Shown here piece by piece: positions 1 to 5,025 of a stretch of 5,025 bases of DNA (the stretch's first letter is position 1; each line of letters begins with the position of its first letter). The stretch covers positions 1 through 5,025 of the forward strand of contig CABSRC010000108.1 of the NCBI GenBank assembly GCA_902480035.1, given 5' to 3'. The notes below the pieces were generated by a model. That model was not told the origin of the DNA, searched no databases, and saw only the letters and a program-made list of their open reading frames with translations. Source of the DNA: an uncultured Streptococcus sp. (GTDB lineage: Bacteria; Bacillota; Bacilli; Lactobacillales; Streptococcaceae). A program made the translations under genes and the position numbers.

Positions 1-884
1 GGAATTTTTTTCTCATCTTGAATTTTAAAGGAGACCATTCCACCTTTTCCAGTGTAGAGGACTTCTTTGACCTGAGGGGAGGTTTTCAAAAACTCGACTA
101 CCTTGCGGGCATTCTCAGTGGAGCGCTCCATCCGGATAGAGAGTGTCTTGAGACCACGGATCAACAGATAGCTGTCAAATGGGGAAAGAACAGCACCTGT
201 CGTGTTCAAATTGTAAAAGAGTTTGTCATACAAGTCTGCCTCATTTGTCACGACAACACCAGCCAAGACATCGTTGTGACCAGCTAGGTACTTGGTTGCT
301 GAATGAAGAACAATATCTGCTCCCTCTTCAATTGGGCGTTGATAGATAGGGCTATAGAAGGTATTGTCCACCACTACTTTAGCACCTTTTGCATGGGCCA
401 ATTTGGCTAAATGAGCAATATCAAATTCCAACATCAATGGATTGGTTGGTGTTTCAATATAGAGGACATCCACCGGATCATGATCTAGATGGTGGATCAG
501 TTCTTCTTCCGTATTGGCATAGGTGAAAGAGAAGCGGCCTTCTTGCTCTTGTTGGTTAAACCAGCGGAAAGAGCCTCCATAAAGGTCACGAACGGCTAAG
601 ACTTTTGTACCAACTGGGAAAATGCTAAAAGCAAGCACAATAGCTGACATTCCAGAACTTGTCGCCAAAGCATAGTCTGCACTTTCGATAGCTGCCAAAG
701 TCTTCTCAGCTGTTGCGCGTGTTGGATTTTTTGTACGGGTATAGTCAAAACCTGTAGACTGACCAAATTCTGGGTGTTGGTAAGTTGTTGAAAAATGCAA
801 CGGAGTCGTCAAAGCTCCCGTCGCTTGATCTGACTTGATTCCTGCCTGTGCCAAAATCGTATTGATATTGCGTTTTTTACTCAT
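1..884 (-). CDS. metB: Cystathionine gamma-synthase-like PLP enzyme (partial, C-terminus off the window)
   Basis: This is a cytoplasmic PLP-dependent transsulfuration enzyme of the Cys/Met metabolism family. It would join an activated homoserine to cysteine (or sulfide) on the way to methionine. I translated 294 residues by hand from the ATG at 882-884; the frame stays open to base 1, and relatives are about 360-380 residues, so roughly the last 70 are missing. Visible landmarks are Y48 and R50 (YTR, phosphate contact across the dimer), SSGMSA at 76-81 (phosphate loop), Y102 (LYGG, stacks on the cofactor ring), ETPTNP at 144-149, D173 (VVDNTF, pyridine nitrogen) and K198 (HSATKY, Schiff-base lysine). 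The start is backed by GGAGGG five bases upstream. A MET-box lies upstream. Family membership is certain. Gamma-synthase rather than beta-lyase or an O-acylhomoserine sulfhydrylase is inferred from overall resemblance and the MET-box. Confidence 0.9.
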   Translation of the reverse strand, partial: MSKKRNINTILAQAGIKSDQATGALTTPLHFSTTYQHPEFGQSTGFDYTRTKNPTRATAEKTLAAIESADYALATSSGMSAIVLAFSIFPVGTKVLAVRDLYGGSFRWFNQQEQEGRFSFTYANTEEELIHHLDHDPVDVLYIETPTNPLMLEFDIAHLAKLAHAKGAKVVVDNTFYSPIYQRPIEEGADIVLHSATKYLAGHNDVLAGVVVTNEADLYDKLFYNLNTTGAVLSPFDSYLLIRGLKTLSIRMERSTENARKVVEFLKTSPQVKEVLYTGKGGMVSFKIQDEKKI

Positions 885-888
885 ATTG

Positions 889-894
889 CCCTCC
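889..894 (-). promoter_or_regulatory. Ribosome binding site of metB
   Basis: On the minus strand GGAGGG lies about 4-5 bases before the ATG at 882-884. It is a strong Shine-Dalgarno match and fixes the metB start. Confidence 0.85.
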
Positions 895-921
895 GATAAT
901 CAATTAATCTAACTGCTTACT

Positions 922-930
922 ATTTTATCA
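922..930 (-). promoter_or_regulatory. Predicted extended -10 promoter of metB
   Basis: On the minus strand TGATAAAAT reads as an extended -10 element (TG, one base, TAAAAT). The predicted start site is near 915, giving a leader of about 30 bases. The sequence 17 bases upstream (AACCAC, 945-950) is a poor -35, as expected of an activator-dependent promoter. The MET-box centre at 980 then falls close to -65, the usual recognition position for LysR-type activators. An alternative pair, TTGAAA (958-963) with CATAAT (933-938), has a long 19-base spacer and would put the box near -54, so I prefer the first reading. Confidence 0.6.
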
Positions 931-971
931 CTATTATGAGGAGAGTGGTTTTCCCATTTTCAAGACCCAGC

Positions 972-988
972 TATAGTTTCAAACTATA
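972..988. promoter_or_regulatory. MET-box, predicted MetR/MtaR operator
   Basis: The sequence TATAGTTTCAAACTATA is a perfect 8-bp inverted repeat around one central C. It matches the published streptococcal MET-box consensus, TATAGTTT-S-AAACTATA, recognised by the LysR-family regulator MetR (also called MtaR), which controls methionine synthesis and uptake genes. It lies 88 bases upstream of the metB ATG and about 65 bases upstream of the predicted transcription start. Binding and activation are inferred from the match and the neighbouring gene; the regulator gene is not in the window. Confidence 0.85.
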
Positions 989-1046
989 AGAAAAGAGAGT
1001 GGGACAGAAATCGGTAATTCGTTAGAATTTGATTTCGTCGTCCCAC
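985..1046 (-). terminator. Second terminator-like hairpin, upstream of metB
   Basis: Read on the minus strand, the left hairpin of the repeat (GTGGGAC paired with GTCCCAC plus two inner stems) is followed by TCTCTTTTCTT at 998-988, a U-rich tail that runs into the MET-box. It could stop transcription that escapes the murJ terminator before it crosses the metB promoter. The loop and internal bulges are larger than in a classic terminator, so activity is uncertain. Confidence 0.4.
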
Positions 1047-1169
1047 CTCCGCACAGTTGAGTAGGGCTGTAAAAGCTGATGAAATCAGCGTAGTAGAGCC
1101 CACTCAACCACTGCTTCTTGCTCGACAATCCAAAAACAAGAAGAGGCTAGGACTTTTGTCCCAACCTCT
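994..1169. repeat. Structured intergenic repeat, MITE-like, 176 bp
   Basis: A non-coding element bounded by imperfect 16-base terminal inverted repeats: AGAGAGTGGGACAGAA at 994-1009 and, on the other strand, AGAGGTTGGGACAAAA at 1169-1154 (13 of 16 identical). Inside are two large hairpins. The first (999-1046) pairs GTGGGAC with GTCCCAC, then GAAATC with GATTTC and AATTC with GAATT. The second (1056-1108) pairs GTTGAGT with ACTCAAC and GGGCT with AGCCC, with a tip GCTGAT-GAA-ATCAGC at 1075-1089. The right end is a terminator hairpin. I recall near-identical sequence from many intergenic sites in oral streptococci, but could not search for it. No target duplication or reading frame is apparent. 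Together with the metB leader it accounts for the whole 288-bp gap between metB and murJ. Confidence 0.7.
1130..1169 (-). terminator. Rho-independent terminator of murJ
   Basis: On the minus strand AGAGGTTGGGAC (1169-1158), an AAAA loop and GTCCTAGCCTCT (1153-1142) form a 12-pair stem with two G-U wobbles. The following tract TCTTGTTTTTGG (1141-1130) is U-rich. The stem begins three bases after the murJ stop codon. It is also the right-hand end of the structured repeat. On the plus strand the same hairpin is followed by a weaker GATTTATTTA tail. Confidence 0.8.
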
Positions 1170-1172
1170 GAT

Positions 1173-2801
1173 TTATTTAATCCGAAATTTTTGTCTAAGA
1201 CGTGCAGCTTGACCTCCGATAAAGCGGTCAAAATACCGTAGCCATAATCCTAAGGCTCCATAAATAGCAACTCCCAATCCTCCAATGACGACGATATAAA
1301 TCATGCTCGATACACGGCCATTTGGTGGGAAAATCCAGCCCAAAATCAAACCGGCGATCAAGACTCCAAGTAGCATCACCACAGTCAGGATAGAACCAAG
1401 TAAGGTCCGCTTGAAGACGATGGTGCGATTAAACTGAGTAATGGTTTGGATCTCCCGATACATGAGGACGATTGGCACCATTAACGCAATGGTCGTTGAC
1501 AAAAGCGGACCATAAGAACGAAAGACCAAAATAAATGGAATTTGGAGGACCAATTTCACCACTACCCCATAGAGGAAGTATCGAATGGCCTTGCGATTTT
1601 GAAAGAGGGCTTGAATCATTGGCGATAAGACCGTGTAAAGACCGAGAATTACGGTCTGCAACATCGCTACGATAAAGAGTCCTAAGGCCAAGCCATCGGG
1701 TTGCCCATAAAATACCGTATAAAGTGGTTTTGCGACTGCTACTGCACCAAAGGTGGCTGGAAGCAAGAAAGCGAGCAACATGGTCAAGTTATCCTGTACG
1801 AGCTTCCCAGCTGCTTTTAGGTCCCCCTTCACATAATTCTCTGTCAACAGAGGAATCCCAACTCCCCCAATCGAAGTCGCTACCGCAATCAAGATCATGG
1901 TGATTTTGTTTGGATTAGCAGAGAAATAACTAAACATGACCAAGAGCTGCTTTTGACTATAATCTGTGAACCAAGACATGACATTGATAAAGGTCATCTG
2001 GTCAACAATTTGGAAGAGCTGAATCGCGGAACCTGTGATGATGAAAGGAATGGCTTCCCGAATCGTATCGATCAAGAGAGCCCGAGTGTCAATCCCTTCA
2101 CTTCCCTCTTGCTTTCTAAAAATAGAAGAGAGCAAGCCTGTCTTTGCAAGGTAATAAAAGAGCACTAGAAGGCTCGCTCCCATACCAATAAAGGCTGCAA
2201 AGGTCGACTGCGTCACAGCCTGCACGTAATCACCTGAGCCAATCTTCATAATGAAGAAGGTCGTGAGCAACATCCAGATGACCCGAATGACTTGTTCAGC
2301 GATCTGGCTAATGGCGTAAGGCTTCATGTTGTTAAAACCTTGGAAAAATCCCCGAATGACACTCATCGAAGGAAAGATCAAGACAGCCCAAGAAAGGCTC
2401 TGCATGATCGGAATCAACTCTTTTCCCCCACCTGAAAGACTTGCAAAGACAGGAGACAAAAGATACATGAGAATGGCAAATCCAAGGCCTAGAATTCCCA
2501 TAAATTTCAAGAAGCCCCGAATCAAAGCAAAGCTATGATCCGCTTGGTCCCGGGTATTGTATTTGGCTACTTGCTTGGCAACAGCTACGGGCACTCCAGC
2601 TGTCGAAATCAAGAGAAACCAAGCATAGATATTGTAGCCCATTGTAAAAAGACCATTGGCTTGTGGCCCATATTTCCCCATCCAAATATACCAAGGAATA
2701 ATATAAGCGGCTCCTAGCAAACGGCTGATAAAATTGCTGGCTGTCATCCAGGCAGTCCCGCGTAGCATCTGGGCTTGCTGGTCATTTTGTTCGTGACTCA
2801 T
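1173..2801 (-). CDS. murJ: Lipid II flippase MurJ (YtgP type, MOP/MviN superfamily)
   Basis: A polytopic membrane protein of 542 residues that would carry lipid-linked peptidoglycan precursor (lipid II) from the inner to the outer leaflet. The chain is hydrophobic throughout, with about 14 predicted membrane helices spaced from about residue 20 to 520. Family-like features are a basic N-terminal stretch leading into SNFISRLLG (22-30) and the block RGFFQGFNNMKP (150-161) followed by SQIAEQVIR (165-173), as in YtgP/SpoVB proteins. The streptococcal homologue is known to replace E. coli MurJ. I chose the ATG at 2799-2801 because AGAGGA (2812-2807) sits just upstream and the length fits pneumococcal YtgP. 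An in-frame ATG at 2906 would add 35 unlikely residues, cover the promoter and overlap murE. The gene is divergent from murE and has its own promoter and terminator. SpoVB-like paralogues are the main alternative. Confidence 0.92.
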   Translation of the reverse strand: MSHEQNDQQAQMLRGTAWMTASNFISRLLGAAYIIPWYIWMGKYGPQANGLFTMGYNIYAWFLLISTAGVPVAVAKQVAKYNTRDQADHSFALIRGFLKFMGILGLGFAILMYLLSPVFASLSGGGKELIPIMQSLSWAVLIFPSMSVIRGFFQGFNNMKPYAISQIAEQVIRVIWMLLTTFFIMKIGSGDYVQAVTQSTFAAFIGMGASLLVLFYYLAKTGLLSSIFRKQEGSEGIDTRALLIDTIREAIPFIITGSAIQLFQIVDQMTFINVMSWFTDYSQKQLLVMFSYFSANPNKITMILIAVATSIGGVGIPLLTENYVKGDLKAAGKLVQDNLTMLLAFLLPATFGAVAVAKPLYTVFYGQPDGLALGLFIVAMLQTVILGLYTVLSPMIQALFQNRKAIRYFLYGVVVKLVLQIPFILVFRSYGPLLSTTIALMVPIVLMYREIQTITQFNRTIVFKRTLLGSILTVVMLLGVLIAGLILGWIFPPNGRVSSMIYIVVIGGLGVAIYGALGLWLRYFDRFIGGQAARLRQKFRIK

Positions 2802-2806
2802 TGGTG

Positions 2807-2812
2807 TCCTCT
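2807..2812 (-). promoter_or_regulatory. Ribosome binding site deciding the murJ start
   Basis: On the minus strand AGAGGA lies five bases before the ATG at 2799-2801. The upstream in-frame ATG at 2906 has no comparable site and lies upstream of the predicted promoter, so this site selects the 542-residue form. Confidence 0.8.
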
Positions 2813-2831
2813 TTCGTTTCTTCTTCTCTTC

Positions 2832-2860
2832 ATTATAAACTTTTCCATGACACTTGTAAA
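2832..2860 (-). promoter_or_regulatory. Sigma-A promoter of murJ
   Basis: On the minus strand TTTACA (2860-2855, five of six consensus bases) is followed after exactly 17 bases by a perfect TATAAT (2837-2832). The predicted transcription start is near 2825, leaving about 24 bases of leader with the AGAGGA site inside. Its -35 hexamer shares five base pairs with the -35 hexamer of murE on the other strand. Confidence 0.85.
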
Positions 2861-2882
2861 ATAGGGACTTTAGGTTTACAAT
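2854..2882 (+). promoter_or_regulatory. Sigma-A promoter of murE, predicted leaderless start
   Basis: TTGTAA (2854-2859, four of six consensus bases) and TACAAT (2877-2882, five of six) are separated by 17 bases. The usual start distance after the -10 places the first transcribed base at about 2889, the A of the murE ATG. No purine-rich ribosome binding site lies in the preceding 12 bases; the nearest AGG (2872-2874) is 14 bases away and upstream of the -10. The message would therefore have little or no leader. Confidence 0.75.
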
Positions 2883-2888
2883 AGTTTT

Positions 2889-4334
2889 ATGATTACAATT
2901 GAACAAACCCTCAACATTTTAAAACAAGACCAAAATTTCCGAGAAGTTCTAGTAAATGGTGAATACTACTACCATTTAGAAGGAACAAGTTTTGATGGTA
3001 TTAGCTATGATAGCCGGAAGGTTTCTGCTAGCACCCTCTTTTTTGTCAAAGGGGCCAACTTCAAAAAAGAATACCTGGAACAGGCTATTTCTAATGGACT
3101 CGGCTTTTATGTCTCTGAAAAAGATTATGAAGTTGGTATTCCTGCCATCCTCGTCAATGATATCAAACAGGCCATGAGCTTAATTGCCATGGAGTTTTAT
3201 GGGCACCCTGAGAAACAATTAAAACTATTGGCCTTCACAGGGACTAAGGGAAAGACAACCGCGGCCTATTTTGCTTACCATATTTTGGAACAAAGTCACC
3301 GACCAGCTATGCTGTCTACCATGAATACAACACTGGATGGTAAAAACTTCTTTAAATCGACCCTGACAACGCCAGAGAGTTTAGATCTTTTTGCCATGAT
3401 GGCTGAGGCAGTAGCCAATGATCGGACCCACTTGATTATGGAAGTTTCCAGTCAAGCTTATCTGGTAAAACGGGTTTACGGTCTGACCTTTGACGTTGGT
3501 GTTTTTCTCAACATCAGTCCAGACCATATTGGACCGATTGAACACCCAACTTTTGAGGATTATTTCTACCACAAACGTCTCCTCATGAAGAACAGCCAAG
3601 CCGTAGTCATCAATAGCGATATGGATCATTTCCAAGTTTTAGCGGACCAAGTCGCGAACCAAGACCATGATTTTTATGGAAGCCAGTCTGAGAATCAAAT
3701 TGAAAACTCCAAAGCTTTCAGCTTCTCAGCCACTGGTAAATTAGCTGGAAACTATGATATCCAACTGATTGGACATTTCAACCAAGAAAATGCTGTAGCA
3801 GCAGGTCTTGCCTGTCTTCGCCTAGGTGCGAGCCTCGAGGATATCCAAAAAGGGATTGCTAAGACGCGCGTTCCTGGCCGAATGGAAGTCTTGACTCAGA
3901 AAAACGGTGCTAAGGTCTTCATCGACTACGCTCATAATGGAGATAGCTTGAAAAAACTGCTCTCAGTTGTTGAAACCCATCAAACGGGGACGATTTCACT
4001 GGTTCTTGGATCAACTGGGAATAAAGGAGAGAGCCGCCGCAAGGACTTTGGCTTACTCTTAGAAGACCATCCTGAAATCCAAGTCTTCCTCACAGCGGAT
4101 GATCCCAACTATGAAGATCCTTTGGCAATCGCTGAAGAGATTAGTAGCTTCATCACGCGCCCTGTCGAGAAAATCGCAGATCGCGAAGAAGCCATTCAAG
4201 TGGCTATGGCGACAACCAGCAAGCCTGAAGATGCTGTTATTATCGCTGGAAAAGGAGCAGACTGCTACCAAATCGTCAATGGCGTAAAAGAAGAGTATCC
4301 AGGTGATGCTGCCATCGCTGAACGTTATCTATAA
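2889..4334 (+). CDS. murE: UDP-N-acetylmuramoyl-L-alanyl-D-glutamate--L-lysine ligase
   Basis: A cytoplasmic Mur ligase of 481 residues that uses ATP to add L-lysine to UDP-MurNAc-L-Ala-D-Glu, the third step of stem-peptide assembly. Domain 1 (about 1-112) binds the UDP-sugar and holds SYDSRKV (39-45). The central ATPase domain carries the P-loop GTKGKTT (118-124), TTPES (160-164), MEVSSQA (184-190), NISPDHI (208-214) and K229 in YHKR, the expected carbamylated lysine. The C-terminal domain (from about 328) has RVPGRME (327-333), DYAHNGDSL (346-354), GSTGNKGESRRKD (374-386), DDPNYEDP (404-411) and AGKGAD (453-458). DDPN in place of the DNPR of diaminopimelate-adding enzymes points to lysine. 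Length and both ends agree with pneumococcal MurE as I recall it. It is divergent from murJ, with a bidirectional terminator 15 bases past the stop. The start has no ribosome binding site and appears leaderless. Confidence 0.96.
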   Translation: MITIEQTLNILKQDQNFREVLVNGEYYYHLEGTSFDGISYDSRKVSASTLFFVKGANFKKEYLEQAISNGLGFYVSEKDYEVGIPAILVNDIKQAMSLIAMEFYGHPEKQLKLLAFTGTKGKTTAAYFAYHILEQSHRPAMLSTMNTTLDGKNFFKSTLTTPESLDLFAMMAEAVANDRTHLIMEVSSQAYLVKRVYGLTFDVGVFLNISPDHIGPIEHPTFEDYFYHKRLLMKNSQAVVINSDMDHFQVLADQVANQDHDFYGSQSENQIENSKAFSFSATGKLAGNYDIQLIGHFNQENAVAAGLACLRLGASLEDIQKGIAKTRVPGRMEVLTQKNGAKVFIDYAHNGDSLKKLLSVVETHQTGTISLVLGSTGNKGESRRKDFGLLLEDHPEIQVFLTADDPNYEDPLAIAEEISSFITRPVEKIADREEAIQVAMATTSKPEDAVIIAGKGADCYQIVNGVKEEYPGDAAIAERYL

Positions 4335-4342
4335 GAAAAGCT

Positions 4343-4383
4343 AAACAAGGCTAGGAAGTTTTCCTAGCCTCTTTCTATTGTTT
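4343..4383. terminator. Bidirectional terminator between murE and the DUF1803-like gene
   Basis: GGCTAGGAA (4349-4357) pairs perfectly with TTCCTAGCC (4361-4369) around a GTT loop. On the plus strand it is followed by TCTTTCTATTGTTT, serving murE. On the minus strand it is followed by TTGTTTAGCTTTTC, serving the convergent gene, whose stop codon is five bases before the stem. The flanking AAACAA and TTGTTT could lengthen the structure. Confidence 0.88.
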
Positions 4384-5025
4384 GATAAACATCAGTCTTT
4401 CCTTATCCAAGTCCACTGCTAATTCATATTTGCCTTCATCATTTTTGCGGATATAGCCTAAGATTTCTAAACTATCGACAAAGATGTCCTTGCGCTTTTG
4501 CTGGACTACTTCTTTTTTGAGAAATTTGAGCAAAAAGCTAGTCATATACTTAAGAGCATACTCAGGATTGACATCTCCCAAGATGGCATAGAGTTTCTCT
4601 TGCTCCTCCGTCAAAGGGTATTGGTGTTTCACCTTGTAGAAGTAATTGGAAAGTGTCTGTGCATGTCGTTCGAAGTCAGTCTCCTCTATGAGAATTGCTG
4701 CATTAGTCGTGTTGCGGAGTTCTGTTTGGAAGACCTTGGCTTTTAATTCTTGATAAACTGCACTGTCCTCTCGAACAAAGACCTCTTGATCCAGTTCAAC
4801 TCGATCAGTTGACTCTAAGAAAGGCAAATTGAGAGTGTAGCGTTTATTTTCTCGAAGGATGAAGCCCGCTTTGATATACTCCTCCATCAGCTTATCCACT
4901 GGTTGATCCGGAAATTGGGCCTTAATTTGCCGCAGGATCACATCGTCGTGCTGGTCCAAATAGTTGATCAAGTCCTTGAAAAATGGCTGACGTGTCAAAC
5001 GTGTGGGATTAATGATTGTAATCAT
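4375..5025 (-). CDS. Uncharacterised DUF1803-like protein
   Basis: A soluble, charged protein of 216 residues with no signal peptide or membrane segment. I recognise it as resembling streptococcal proteins annotated DUF1803, recalled and not searched; no function is known to me. The N-terminal part (about 10-68) looks like a winged-helix fold: helices around FFKDLINYLDQ and VDKLMEEYIKAGF, then a short hairpin RENKRYTLNLPF. The C-terminal part (about 165-209) has a similar pattern, with a basic helix (KFLKKEVVQQKRK), then DSLEILGYIRKN and a strand pair ending YELAVDL. The middle (about 75-160) is mostly helical. These are visual impressions. The ATG is the final codon of the window, so its ribosome site and promoter are unseen and a longer form cannot be excluded, though the opening MITIINPTRL looks natural. 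It converges on murE. Confidence 0.75.
   Translation of the reverse strand: MITIINPTRLTRQPFFKDLINYLDQHDDVILRQIKAQFPDQPVDKLMEEYIKAGFILRENKRYTLNLPFLESTDRVELDQEVFVREDSAVYQELKAKVFQTELRNTTNAAILIEETDFERHAQTLSNYFYKVKHQYPLTEEQEKLYAILGDVNPEYALKYMTSFLLKFLKKEVVQQKRKDIFVDSLEILGYIRKNDEGKYELAVDLDKERLMFIKQ

Noticed and set aside
18..287. 89-residue plus-strand reading frame
   Set aside because: It lies wholly antisense to metB, whose active-site motifs are intact, and has no ribosome site or recognisable domain.
994..1172. Riboswitch or T-box for metB
   Set aside because: The structured part lies upstream of the predicted metB promoter and MET-box, so it would not be in the metB message; its features fit a repeat with terminators better.
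985..1180. Target site duplication flanking the repeat
   Set aside because: The bases just outside (AAGAAA on the left, GATTTATTTA on the right) show no convincing direct duplication.
1953..2717. Three plus-strand reading frames of 60-71 residues
   Set aside because: They are antisense shadows of murJ; their composition follows the complementary hydrophobic codons and none has promoter or ribosome-site support.
2854..2881. WalR/VicR binding site
   Set aside because: The recognised form is two TGTAAA-like sites in direct orientation five bases apart. Here the second copy is inverted and 14 bases away, so I do not call it.
3381..4271. Minus-strand frames of 84 and 70 residues and a plus-strand frame of 62 residues
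   Set aside because: All lie within murE, where conserved ligase motifs explain the sequence.
4498..4746. 82-residue plus-strand reading frame
   Set aside because: It is antisense to the DUF1803-like gene, with no start signals or domain.
1..5025. Novel defence, mobile or secretion system
   Set aside because: Every long frame is accounted for by core metabolism, cell-wall genes or a DUF1803-like gene; no nuclease, integrase, toxin or CRISPR-like pattern was seen.

Overview
The window looks like a piece of Streptococcus chromosome, probably from the mitis/sanguinis/parasanguinis side of the genus. The evidence is moderate-to-low GC content, the L-lysine type of MurE (DDPN motif), a YtgP-type MurJ, a DUF1803-like protein of a kind I know only from streptococci, a textbook streptococcal MET-box, and a small intergenic repeat that I recall from oral streptococci. 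The species cannot be fixed from this sequence alone.

Layout, left to right. (1) Positions 1-884, minus strand: the N-terminal four fifths of a cystathionine gamma-synthase-like PLP enzyme (metB), whose C-terminus lies off the left edge. (2) Positions 885-1172, non-coding: the metB leader and promoter, a perfect MET-box at 972-988, then a compact 176-bp structured repeat (994-1169) with imperfect terminal inverted repeats. Both ends of the repeat form terminator-like hairpins on the minus strand. (3) Positions 1173-2801, minus strand: murJ (ytgP), a lipid II flippase. (4) Positions 2802-2888: an 87-bp divergent promoter region in which the -35 hexamers of murJ and murE overlap almost completely. 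(5) Positions 2889-4334, plus strand: murE, the UDP-MurNAc-tripeptide L-lysine ligase, apparently read from a leaderless mRNA. (6) Positions 4335-4374: a bidirectional terminator. (7) Positions 4375-5025, minus strand: an uncharacterised DUF1803-like protein whose start codon is the last three bases of the window.

How the genes work together: MurE adds the third stem-peptide residue (L-Lys) in the cytoplasm, and MurJ later moves the finished lipid-linked precursor across the membrane. The divergent pair therefore covers an early and a late step of peptidoglycan precursor supply from one short shared control region. metB is a separate sulfur amino-acid unit, probably under the LysR-type regulator MetR/MtaR and insulated from murJ by the repeat. 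The DUF1803-like gene converges on murE and has no assigned function.

I see no mobile-element genes, defence system, CRISPR array, tRNA or rRNA. The most notable signals are regulatory: the shared -35 region, the leaderless murE start, the MET-box placed at about -65, and the repeat that supplies terminators.
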